NCBI GenBank assembly: GCA_051453625.1
Contig: JBOZIK010000001.1
Location: forward strand, 52,840,879 to 52,904,878
Source of the DNA: Welwitschia mirabilis
Taxonomy: Eukaryota > Gnetophyta > Gnetopsida > Welwitschiales
Length of the DNA: 64,000 bases
Direction: 5' to 3'
In this document: in pieces, positions 1 to 9,379 of the stretch
How the letters are laid out: every line of letters starts with the position of its first letter
Position numbering within the stretch: the stretch's first letter is position 1
Translations under genes and position numbers: made by a program
Notes under the pieces: generated by a model
Databases searched by the model: none
The model's input: the letters and a program-made list of their open reading frames with translations, nothing else
Told to the model about the DNA's origin: nothing

Positions 1-99
1 TCAGAGAAGATACATAGAAAAATGGAACGTGTAATCTTTGGGTTATCTGCTTATGGTTTGGAGATACCTCCAAGTTTAGAAGAAGAAAAACAGGATTAG
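1..99 (+). other. Possible 3' end of an unidentified coding region
   Basis: Reading from base 1, 32 codons stay open and end in TAG at 97-99. The peptide has a mixed, protein-like composition and ends in an acidic tail (SLEEEKQD). I do not recognise the family. The segment is short and cut by the window edge, so it could be a terminal exon, a retroelement remnant or chance. Confidence 0.15.
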
Positions 100-132
100 C
101 CTCCATCCCATTCAGAGCACTCTTTTGCTTAG

Positions 133-151
133 CTTCTCTCTCTCTCTCTCT
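133..151. repeat. CT microsatellite
   Basis: A run of CT dinucleotides in a pyrimidine-rich stretch. The surrounding 100-727 bases are interrupted by two gaps and hold no supported gene. Confidence 0.8.
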
Positions 152-727
152 TTTCTTCTTATGTTTTGTACCTGCTCATCTCTCACTTTTGTCATATCCA
201 CTCTACATACAATTTTTTGTCCTATCAATCGTATAATACAAAAACGCTTTTCTGTGTCCAAACTCCTGTNNNNNNNNNNNNNNNNNNNNNNNNNNNNNNN
301 NNNNNNNNNNNNNNNNNNNNNNNNNNNNNNNNNNNNNNNNNNNNNNNNNNNNNNNNNNNNNNNNNNNNNTGTGTTTCTCTTCTGTATCTTTTATACTTTC
401 AATGATGACAAAGGGAGAGAAAAGATAAACATTAGAATAATTTAACCTTGCTTATAACCATATAAAGTTGTCTATTTTTTATTGCAATCAACATTGCGAA
501 CTTGTTATGTTATGAATTATGCTCCAAATGGTCTATTACTTATTTCAATTCATGAGAACTTAACTTTTTTCAAAATCTGCTTTTGTTTTACACTCAACTT
601 GCTTAATTCAATAATATGTATCTTGATCTCAGGGAANNNNNNNNNNNNNNNNNNNNNNNNNNNNNNNNNNNNNNNNNNNNNNNNNNNNNNNNNNNNNNNN
701 NNNNNNNNNNNNNNNNNNNNNNNNNNN

Positions 728-1399
728 TCTATTGCACCTCATTAAGAAAGGGGGAGATTGTTTCAATGATGATGATTCAACCAACAAGGATGAATGGAAG
801 GTCCATGACGCCCTAGGAATTCAAGGTTCAAGTGAAAAAAATCAAAAGCAGAAGCTTGAACGAATGCCATTTCAAGAGAATCAAATGAGGATGTCCGACC
901 TGTCAAAAACGAGACGCCTACGAAAAATGCAGTCAAAATGTATGGGGACATCGGACCTATCAAATTGGGACGTCCAAGAAAAATGCAGTCAAAATGTATG
1001 GGGAAATCCGACTTGTAAATCCAGGACATCCGGGTTTCACTTGGTTCTCACAGTAAAAAAGAGGGACGTCTGGATCATTCAAAGGGGACGTCTAAATGGG
1101 CGAACGTTGGAGCAAGAAGATGATCGTTTTGACTATGTAAGTGTGGCGTTCAAAAAGGGAGCAGCCAACACAACCCATGGGATGTCTATCTACGATCGAT
1201 TGCACTCTTCTTGAAGTTTAAAAAGCTGGCTTTTGGAAGAAAGTCTATAAAAAGGCCCTAAGCCTTCTTCAGAAACACCCAACTATGATATCATTCTAAA
1301 AACCAAATTTTGTCTACCTCTCTATCTTTGTTCCTAACTTGTATCAACTCAGAGTGAGTTCATTGTGCTTCAACCTGATGCACTGTGCAAAAAGGCATA
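728..1399 (+). mobile_element. Ty1/copia polypurine tract and 3' LTR (5' part)
   Basis: A purine run (AAGAAAGGGGGAGA, about 744-757) is followed at once by TG (759), the usual boundary between internal domain and 3' LTR in plant copia elements. The following sequence looks like U3: an imperfect tandem repeat with a period of about 56 bases (roughly 880-1035; the shared core starts at 922 and 978), then a TATA box (TATAAAAAGG, 1246-1255). The open frame at 732-1214 is LTR sequence, not a gene: it overlaps the polypurine tract and the tandem repeats. The right side runs into a 535-N gap. Confidence 0.7.
1246..1255 (+). promoter_or_regulatory. TATA box of the copia LTR
   Basis: TATAAAAAGG followed by a C/A-rich stretch lies about 490 bases after the LTR start, where the U3 promoter is expected. 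Transcription would start near 1275-1285. This is inferred from position and motif only. Confidence 0.6.
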
Positions 1400-1934
1400 N
1401 NNNNNNNNNNNNNNNNNNNNNNNNNNNNNNNNNNNNNNNNNNNNNNNNNNNNNNNNNNNNNNNNNNNNNNNNNNNNNNNNNNNNNNNNNNNNNNNNNNNN
1501 NNNNNNNNNNNNNNNNNNNNNNNNNNNNNNNNNNNNNNNNNNNNNNNNNNNNNNNNNNNNNNNNNNNNNNNNNNNNNNNNNNNNNNNNNNNNNNNNNNNN
1601 NNNNNNNNNNNNNNNNNNNNNNNNNNNNNNNNNNNNNNNNNNNNNNNNNNNNNNNNNNNNNNNNNNNNNNNNNNNNNNNNNNNNNNNNNNNNNNNNNNNN
1701 NNNNNNNNNNNNNNNNNNNNNNNNNNNNNNNNNNNNNNNNNNNNNNNNNNNNNNNNNNNNNNNNNNNNNNNNNNNNNNNNNNNNNNNNNNNNNNNNNNNN
1801 NNNNNNNNNNNNNNNNNNNNNNNNNNNNNNNNNNNNNNNNNNNNNNNNNNNNNNNNNNNNNNNNNNNNNNNNNNNNNNNNNNNNNNNNNNNNNNNNNNNN
1901 NNNNNNNNNNNNNNNNNNNNNNNNNNNNNNNNNN

Positions 1935-2620
1935 TTAATTGACACCTTTTATGTGTTTTTGAATCTGCATAATTTACTGTTGAGTCATTAAAAGATCCTT
2001 GTGAAGGTTTTAGGCCTTACTAAGCATTTAGGTCAAAACTGTGACCTACAAGAGTTTGGTCTCACAGCAATGATTAATGGAGACATTCAAGAAGACAAAC
2101 TAGAATTCAAGATATGTAATGAAAACCTCAAATAGTTTAGATGATTTACAATCAGCATATGACAATCGTTTTCATCATAGCTTATCTTTAGCTAAAAAGA
2201 ATTCACTCCTAAGATAGCAATTTCTTTGTTGCAAACTAAACTTGATTTACCTAATAAAGAGCTAGAAAGCTTTTCTTTTGAACTTTTAGATGCTACAAAG
2301 GACTGCAGAAAGATTTGACAATGGAAGCAAGTCACTAAATGTGATGACAGCCAAAGGTAAAATAAAAGATGATATGTCAGTTAATGTAGGTTCTAGTTCT
2401 TCTAGCTCTCATTTTATAATCTGCATCATTTTCATCTGCCAACAATACTACAAGATTTATTAAATCAAGGAATCTATCAGCTGAATCAAGGAAAATTCCT
2501 TTTGCTCTTTTTGTAAATTTCCAATTAGAAAGACTGTATTTTGGTTTTAGCACTTATAGGTATGTCCCAAGAAAAATTTTATCAAGTGAAAGGCAACTAT
2601 CAAGTGAAGGGTGTTCTAAG
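1935..2620 (+). pseudogene. Decayed copia gag-like sequence
   Basis: Between the 535-N gap and the LTR tail at about 2630 there are short stretches that read like the coiled-coil part of copia gag, for example DDLQSAYDN near 2140 and SLAKKNSLL near 2190, with stops and frame changes throughout. Its position inside what should be LTR sequence suggests a nested or rearranged element. No intact reading frame remains. Confidence 0.4.
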
Positions 2621-2629
2621 GGAACTAGG

Positions 2630-2872
2630 AGGCTGAGAACACGTTGCGACCCTCGTGAGTGGAGTAGGCATGCATTGCCAAACCACTATAAAACCATGGT
2701 GCACTCTTTCTATCTATTTGAGTTTGTTTTATTGTGTTTATAATTCGATAGTTTCTGGTTTACATTCTTAAGCAAAGTTCTAATTTTAATTTCTTACAAT
2801 TAAGTAGTCAAATTTGGTGATTCACGCTATTCACCCTGCCTCCCCCCCTCTAAGTTGCAAATCGATCCTAAC
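2630..2872 (+). mobile_element. Copia LTR tail (R/U5 region)
   Basis: The stretch GAACACGTTGCGACC, then GTGGAGTAGGC and CCAAACCACTATAAAA, then a C-rich block (CCCCCCCTCTAAG) and a terminal CGATCCTAACA is the typical layout of the end of long plant copia LTRs. The LTR appears to end in CA at about 2872. No clear primer-binding site follows, so this may be a solo or broken LTR. It may belong to the same LTR that starts at 759, interrupted by inserted sequence and a gap. Confidence 0.6.
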
Positions 2873-3179
2873 AAGTGTGACAGAGGGAGAGTTAGGTTTA
2901 AAACCCTAACTAATCGCTTATAAAAGGGAGATGTGGCTATAGCCTATTATTATCTTTTCATTTTGCTCGAAAGTGCTAATAGAGCCCTATACTGCTTTCC
3001 TGTGGTTTTTTCCCGCAAGGGTTTCCATGTACAATTCCTGTGTGTTTTTTCTTTGCTTCTTGTTGTTTTCTTTTTCTATGTCTATTTTACAACATAGACT
3101 ACTTGCACAGCATAAGGTAAGGAATAAAACAGTATTTTTTTTGAATTTTCCCCCAACTCATGTTTATTGGATTCATTCA

Positions 3180-4900
3180 TTTGAGAATTTTAATTTCATA
3201 ATTAAATCTTACAACTTACATGGGAGAAATATAGATGATCCATTATGGTTGATGGATGGACAACCTCCAAGGGAAGGACACTAATTAATTTACCTAAAAA
3301 ATAGGAAGGGAACATTGTCTATTGAATATGTGGATGCCTCTAAACGTGTAAAAATATCATATTATTTACTTAAATTATTTGAGGAGATGGTGAACTTTGT
3401 TGGGGCAAATAATGTTGTGTTATTCATCACAAACAATGCCTCCAACTATGTTAAGGCCAAGGAAGTGTTGATGAAGAAGCAACCAACTATTCATTAGGGA
3501 CCTTGCACTACTTAGCGTCTTAATTTGTTACTTGCAAACTTATCAAAAATTCAGCATATAAGGAAGGTATTACTTGGTATTTTTTTTATGCATTTCAAAT
3601 TTTCATGTTTTATATCTTGTAATGCAACTTACATTTTTACATACTTTGTTGATTAGTTTACTTACATTAGGTGATTATTTTGTAATTTTATTATTTATAA
3701 AGACCACTGATGGAGCAAAACAAATTGGCAAATTTATTTATAACCATGGTAACATCGTAAGTCTTATGATAAAGTATACTAAAGGAAAAGATCTTGTAAG
3801 AGAGCAACAACTCACTTTGTCAGACACTTCCTCACATTCAAAAGCTCAAAGAGTATGCAGCTACGACTTATGCAAAATTTTGCCTCTAATAGATGGCTAC
3901 ATGAAGAAGATTGTCTCCAATACCACACTTCTCCCAATGGTAGAGAAGTCGATGAACTAGTTTACAATGACACATTTTGGGAGAAAGTGACCAAGTCCAT
4001 AAAGATAAATAAAGATTCAATTTTTTAAAATCAAAATTTCATAAGTTGATAGTTGATACCTTGTGTTGTATTTGTGATTTTGTTATTGACAAACTTGACA
4101 ATTTTCCCCGTTTCATATAGGTTGTTAAGCTAGTTGGCAATGTGTTTTGCATTGTTGATGCGAATAATTCTCTAATGGCAAAAATATATGAGCCAATGAA
4201 TGTACCCAAGGAGGCAATTGCGAACTTTTACAATAATGACAAGGACAAGGCCTTTTGGGATATCATTGATTGAAGATGGAACAACCAATGTCACAGACCT
4301 TTCCATGATGTAGCACTCATCTTGGACGTAGATTTATTTATAAAAAATAGAACTTTGAATATGAAGTAGAACCATAAGTTAAGTTTGGCTTCAATGACAA
4401 ACAGGAAAGGTTACTTCCTAACATGGATGAGCAAGAACTTATAACCAACAACTTCAGTCATGACATAGATCAACATAGTATTCATAGGTAATAACATATT
4501 AAATTTGCTTTTTTTCATACCTTTTTTTCTTTTCTTTTCTTTTCTTCTCCTTTTTTCCCCTTTTTTGAACAATTAATTTTTATAATTTTGTAGATGCATG
4601 GTGAAAGCAATCGAGCAATTCCACTCCTAAGCTTTATGAAACTAGCAATCAAAATATTGCCCTATAGTCCTTTTGGGTGTGAACAAAATTAGAGTGCCTT
4701 TAAGCACATCTACACAAAAAAGTGAACAAAGCTAACCATGCAACGATTGGATAAACTTGTCTATGTATAATAAAATATAAAAATTGGGTTCAAAGTTTCT
4801 ACGCCCACGGAAAATGCTAACATGGACTTGGATGCCCTAGTACACATCCATGATGATGATTGGAGACTTTTAGCTATCATGGAGTGGATTTCGGATGCTA
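3180..4900 (+). pseudogene. hAT-family transposase pseudogene (DUF659 and hAT dimerisation domain)
   Basis: Pieces appear in the order of a plant hAT transposase. (1) DGWTTSKGRTLINL (about 3248-3290) matches the conserved DGW..RGR.LINF start of DUF659. (2) VDASKRVK...FVGANNVVLFITNNASNYVKA (about 3315-3460) matches the core with its DNASNY motif, here NNASNY. (3) AKQIGKFIYNHGNIVSLM and KGKDLVREQQLTLSD lie at about 3715-3820. (4) NDTFWEKVTKS is near 3965-4000. (5) AIANFYNNDKDKAFWDIID is followed by RW.NQCHRPFHDVA (about 4215-4310). (6) The C-terminal dimerisation block GCEQN*SAFKHIYTKK with QRLDKLVYV is at about 4678-4765. Stops and frameshifts separate the pieces, and AT-rich spacers at about 3500-3700 and 4020-4120 may be introns. 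No terminal inverted repeats were identified. The element is dead but unusually complete in domain content. Confidence 0.88.
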
Positions 4901-5099
4901 CACCAATGATGATCATTCTACTAGTAGTAGCCTTATGAGCCATAGTTGCTATCTTATGAGTGGTAGAATGGCTACCACTGAGCCAAATATGGATCCCTCT
5001 AACATGGTGTTTCTTGAGACAACACTGAGGAAGAGCAAACCATTGATGAGCAAGAGGCAAGGGTAATTCAAAAGGCCAAGCTTTGACCTTGTGAAGGGA

Positions 5100-5640
5100 T
5101 AGCATCTAGACATGGATGATTTAATGAAGATCAAAATCTTTGTCATTCACTATTTGCATTTTGGCATTTTATATTGATAAAGTGCTTGAAATTTTGGATA
5201 AGTTGGATGTTTTCAGATGATGATTTGTGGTTTGCAACTTTGTATGTTTATAGTTGTATTATTGTTCATAGCACTCATGTGGTTGATGCTTATTGAACTT
5301 TTAATATTTCAAGTAATACAATGCTAAATTGCCTATATACTCTGTTTTGAAAAGTAAACCATAGCACTGAAATTGTAGTTTTTGCAAAAATTGCCTATAT
5401 ACTCTATTTTGAAATAAATCATAACATTGAAATTATAGTTTCTGCAACTTATTGTCATCCCAATTGCAAAGATAGCTTAAAAACCTAAAAGTTATTTTTG
5501 AGTTTTTCATATTCGCAATCCAAAGCGATCCATGATCTGCCCAGAGTGATTTGACAATCCAGAATCTCCAAAACCAAAACGCAATCTGCAATCTACTTTG
5601 CTCCATGCAAGTATGAAATTAAATGAAATAAGCTACCCAA
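5100..5640. other. No gene seen
   Basis: AT-rich sequence between the hAT relic and the minus-strand gypsy relic. It contains a short imperfect direct repeat around the phrase TTGCCTATATACTCT (about 5328 and 5390). Nothing else is recognised. Confidence 0.6.
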
Positions 5641-7720
5641 ATCATATAAAAATATTGGGGGTCCAATACACTTTCAAGGTTAGTCCTTCTATCAATAAAA
5701 TGCATAATGGTGTAAAATTTTGGTGAAGGTGTGAATGATTCGAAGTCATAGACACAATATGACTTGAAGGAACTTGTTTAGTAATGATATGTCAATAGAA
5801 TGGGCATTAGGTAATCAAGCAGTCACTAGTGGGTTCATGATTGGTCGGCCTTTGACAGACTTTTCTACTTGAAAATGAAGATCAAATTCCACTATGATTG
5901 AAGGACTGGATGTAGTATGGAATGGACTATGTAAATTGTAGGGAAACATTTAGGTCAACTCACCCATGTCTACTACAACGAAATCATCGAGTTGGTAATA
6001 TTCATCAACTTGAACACAAACATCATTAACAATTCATTTGGAAAAGTTTGTTGATCTACCAATGTGTTGCAATGTAACGCATGTTTTCCTCAACCCTTCT
6101 AAACCTAGTTCTTTACATGATGATTATGGAATTCCTCTCACACTAGTTTGGGTCAAGTAAAACATGGTTGATCTTATGATTTTCAAACATAATAGAGATA
6201 AGTGGTCAGCAAGTATATACTTGGATGATACTTCATACAATCACACTAACTTATTAGATAATAGCTAAACTTTTCTTCACTCTTACTTTCTTCTTCGTAG
6301 TGCATGAATGTTTTAAAATTTAGCTTGTGAAGGAACTTGTCTAATTGTATCTAGAAATGCATGTTAATTTTGACGTCTTTGAATTCCTCCAAGAATTCTT
6401 CTTGCTATTCTTCATTCTTTGTTGCGTAAAATGTTGATGGGTATGGCTTGTTTTTATATTTTATATTTGTTTCTTTTTCCTCTTCATCGTTCCAAGGATT
6501 GGCTTAGTTAAGTTTTCATTTTCAGTTTTAAGTTACTAGCTATTCTTTATCAATTTCCTTACCTCTTGGGTAAATTGGGTTTGCATCTTTTGTGCTATTG
6601 TCATCATTTCATTCAAACTCATGTATCATGTGAGTTTCTTTTTATTTGCATTTAGATTGTGTAGATAATTTTTCTTTTTCACATTTGTTTCAACTTTAAA
6701 CCAATGAATATGTGCAAACGGAGTTGCATAACTGGTTTGGCTCTTTGTTCTAGCTTTTCTATTAGTTGTGGTTTTGTTGGTTGGATTTTGTTCAAATTCT
6801 TTCTTTGATTGAGCACGTATGCATTTTGAAAGATACCTTACAAATATGGGGATGATCATTGGTTGTTTAAGAAGTTTGTCTTGTGCATTTTCATTCTTTT
6901 TCTAAGAGACGAGAGGTTGGTATTCCTGATTCAAATTGTACAATGTACGATATGGACTTCGATTATTGGAAGAAGGTCCTTTGTAGCTTATGTTGTTGAC
7001 CTGTTAGATTCATTGGTTTGGTGCAATCCATTGTAAAAAAGGGAAACAAAATATGGGCCCCAACTTTTCTTGGGTCTTGTTAGTTCTAGACTTTTCAGTC
7101 CTTTGCTAGTGCATCAGCTTTGTTGGCAAGTCAGTCTTTTGACATCCTTAATACTTTCGGTTTTCACCTTGTTTGGGAAAATTTTGTTGTGGATTGAATA
7201 TGCAGAGTTTCCTAAGAGTTTTTCCCCTAGAACTCCCAATGCAAGATCCTTTTCTACAAATGTTCCTTTAAGCATCATCTCTAAAAGTTGTGTACTATAC
7301 TGTGGTAATCCTTGGTATAAGAAACTGATGACTCTCTGTGTCACCAAGCCGTACCAAGGGCATTAGATTAAAAGATCCTTGAAACATTCAAAGGTTCCAA
7401 ACTAGGGTTCACTTTCCTTTCTTGTAACTTCATAATTTGTATCCTCCAAGCATTGATTTTACAGGCAAACAAGAACTTGCTGAGGAATTTACTTCTCAGT
7501 TCTCCATGAAAACGGAGCTTTTTGGGCCTAATTCCAACACTATGGAACCATACCTTGGCTTTCCTTTCCATGCAAAAGAAAATAATTTATTCTAATTGCA
7601 TCTTCTATATCTCCATTGTGTTTAATTGCTACAACTACTTTGTGGAGCCTTCACTGGGGGAACCAAGGCCTGCATACCCATAGTAAAATTTCAAATGCGT
7701 AATCATGAAGTTCCTACTGT
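5640..7720 (-). pseudogene. Ty3/gypsy (Athila/Tat-like) gag-protease relic
   Basis: Read leftward from about 7720. A gag segment has the pattern of plant gypsy capsid proteins: a block near 7570-7450 (degenerate W...L..KFL.....NAWR), then RVISFLYQGLPQYSTQLLEM and GTFVEKD (about 7340-7260), matching the family's F..GL....RQL.EM..G.F..K. A lysine- and asparagine-rich segment at about 6859-6626 fits the region after capsid. Further left, DEYYQLDDFVVVDMGEL (about 6000-5950) matches the retropepsin segment D.FY.P.DFVVLDM, and SVKGRPIMNPL (about 5860-5825) matches the ILGRPF block. Many stops and frameshifts are present, and no reverse transcriptase is seen. The relic sits immediately 3' of MutS2 exon 2, inside what would be that gene's next intron. 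Confidence 0.75.
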
Positions 7721-7902
7721 GTTACCGTGAAGGTCTGTTAATTACACCCCTCCTCACTAAAAAGTCAAAAATGACACATAACACATGGATCAAGCACAGA
7801 AGATGAATGAAATCGAACAATTTAGCATAGCCGAACAAGCTAATGAACAATGAATATGAGAAACAATCGTTTTCGAAGGAAGGGTAAAAGGTATAGTAGA
7901 AC

Positions 7903-8467
7903 CTCGTTGGCGTCTAGAGAGGAAAAATCCAAATTGTTGTGAACGAGTTGCAGTAATTGGATGCCTGCGCTTGTTTCTGAAAGAAGGTAGTTGCTTTCGT
8001 CTAGACTCCGAGGTAACGAACGCAATTGTTTCTTAAGACATGAAAGAAAACCGACACATTAAGTTTCTTAAGACAGGAGAGGAAGTCAATACTTCATAAA
8101 TATCTCAGTATCGCAATGTTACAAGAAGGACGTTTGAAGGAAGGCAGACCTTTAGCTGTTCTTTCCCAGAAGGGGTACCAGCAAAAGAAGACACAACCTC
8201 ACACACTTTAGGCCACTCCAACAATATCAATGTATTTTCAGCTATGCACCTGGAACTTCTTTCTTTTATATGCTCTTTAACAGACGCTGTTACTTTGATC
8301 TGTGTTTTGTGTCTCTTACTAAGGAGGTTGCAGGTCCAAGTTACATTTCTTGGCAACACGTCCTTGCGTCGCTTCCAACTCATGTTCTTCAGAAGAGGGC
8401 TTTGTCTCAGGGTCAAACATGGCGTGAAAGCATTTGCATCAACACCCCTTACGCCTGGCGATCGCAT
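7903..8467 (-). CDS. MutS2-family protein, first two exons only
   Basis: Bacterial MutS2 proteins are MutS-related ATPases without the mismatch-binding domain that act on branched DNA or collided ribosomes; plant homologues are predicted to be organellar. Exon 1 (8467-8150) starts at ATG 8467. It encodes a leader of about 70 residues rich in R, K, S and T, then TLILLEWPKVCEVVSSFAGT and GKEQLK. Exon 2 (8031-7903) continues KQLRSLPRSLDESNYLL, then LSETSAGIQLLQ and LDFSSLDANE. Together they match the start of plant MutS2: LEW..LC..V.SFA.TS.GRE..KKQL, then S..LL.ET.AAI..L. Donor CTAAAG|GTCTGC and acceptor CTTAAG|AAACAA give a phase-0 junction exactly at the conserved KKQL. The donor after exon 2 would be GAG|GTTCTA. 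The clamp, ATPase (GPN..GKT) and Smr regions are not found in the 7.9 kb to the left, so the gene has a very long intron 2 or is truncated. The family call is strong; functionality is unknown. Confidence 0.78.
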
Positions 8468-8800
8468 TTCCGCTTGTGTGGGAGAGAGCAGCCAATGCTC
8501 CTTCTAAGCACTGCTTATCGCTCATTTTAATCGCGGTGTAGGAAAAACCAGGGAGAGTTTCTCAAAGTATGCTTTTACTTTGCCTCTCTTACCTTTCTCA
8601 TGCAAAATTTTACTGTAATAAATTCATGCGTTGGTGCGCCTATTTCAAGCCGCTTATAAAATTTCGGGGGCTATCACAGATGAACGGTATCATCCGAATA
8701 CCTCATTCTTGCGCATTGTCATCTTCATAGCATTAATTATGCTTTCCAAACCCTGAAATTTATTTGTTTCATATTAATAAACATAAATATAAATTTGACT
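8468..8800. promoter_or_regulatory. Presumed promoter/5' UTR of the MutS2-like gene
   Basis: Upstream of ATG 8467 (to the right on the plus strand) is a segment less AT-rich than its surroundings up to about 8700, with no open frame or repeat. It is the natural place for the promoter of the leftward gene. No specific element is assigned. Confidence 0.3.
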
Positions 8801-9049
8801 ATGAGTGAGGTCTTAATTTAATGGTAGAGTAGTGTTATTTATTTTGTATGTAAATTTGACTTTATTGCTTTTTGTTTTGGTTTGTAAATATTATTTATCT
8901 TATATATAAAATTAATTTTCTTAATATTAATATAAAACTTTTTATTTGGTTTTGACACTTGTCACACCTAGTTACCAAGGAAAGAGACATGGTAGGTTAT
9001 GTTGATTCTTACATTATTAATACATTAAGTTTCTTCTTTTATTGAAAGA

Positions 9050-9120
9050 CATTTTCATGAATTGAACTCGCAACCACAAAGTGCTAGCACTACGGCTCTA
9101 CTTTTATAATGTTTTTCAAT
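9050..9120 (-). mobile_element. SINE-like tRNA-derived segment
   Basis: On the minus strand, GTAGAGCCGTAGTGCTAGC is followed by GGTTGCGAGTTCAATTC, resembling the A and B boxes of a pol III promoter at roughly tRNA spacing. The two halves do not form a full tRNA cloverleaf, so a decayed SINE is more likely than a tRNA gene. Confidence 0.35.
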
Positions 9121-9124
9121 ATGA

Positions 9125-9300
9125 TGGTGTCTAACTAGTGGGACACTCATCCTCTATTGAGGAGGTCCTAGATTTGAAGTTTTAGATGACATGATTGACA
9201 TCCTTTGAGGCTCTGCCATAACTAAATCATTTGTTAGGTGATCGTACCTATATCTGATGGAAAGTACTGTCACTAAAAGTTTTGAGTTTTACATCCCCTT
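9125..9300 (+). repeat. Dispersed SINE-like repeat, copy 1
   Basis: The sequence CTAACTAGTGGGACACTCAT...GAGGTCCTAGATTTGAAG has A-box/B-box-like spacing and is followed by GAGGCTCTGCCATAACTAAA. A clearly related copy is at about 57938-58115 (see that entry), and shorter related segments recur inside the AT-rich tandem units at about 13310-13500, 14690-14920 and 16290-16350. Shared phrases are GAGG(C/T)C, (A)AATCATT(C/T) and ATCATGATAGTTGTAC. Confidence 0.45.
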
Positions 9301-9379
9301 ACTTTATAAAAATTAGACACTAATTTATAACTTTAATGTAATTGTACTTTGTATTTTTATTAACATTGCTATAAATGTA

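Noticed and set aside
125-445. Open frame with a hydrophobic start, resembling a signal peptide
   Set aside because: It is built on a CT microsatellite and crosses a 100-N gap; there is no real coding evidence.
732-1214. 160-codon open frame
   Set aside because: It overlaps a copia polypurine tract, LTR start and tandem U3 repeats, so it is LTR sequence and not a gene.
1339-1991. Several long frames through the 535-N gap
   Set aside because: Nearly all codons are N; no information. The same applies to frames across 11894-12425, 32418-33250 and 55627-56224.
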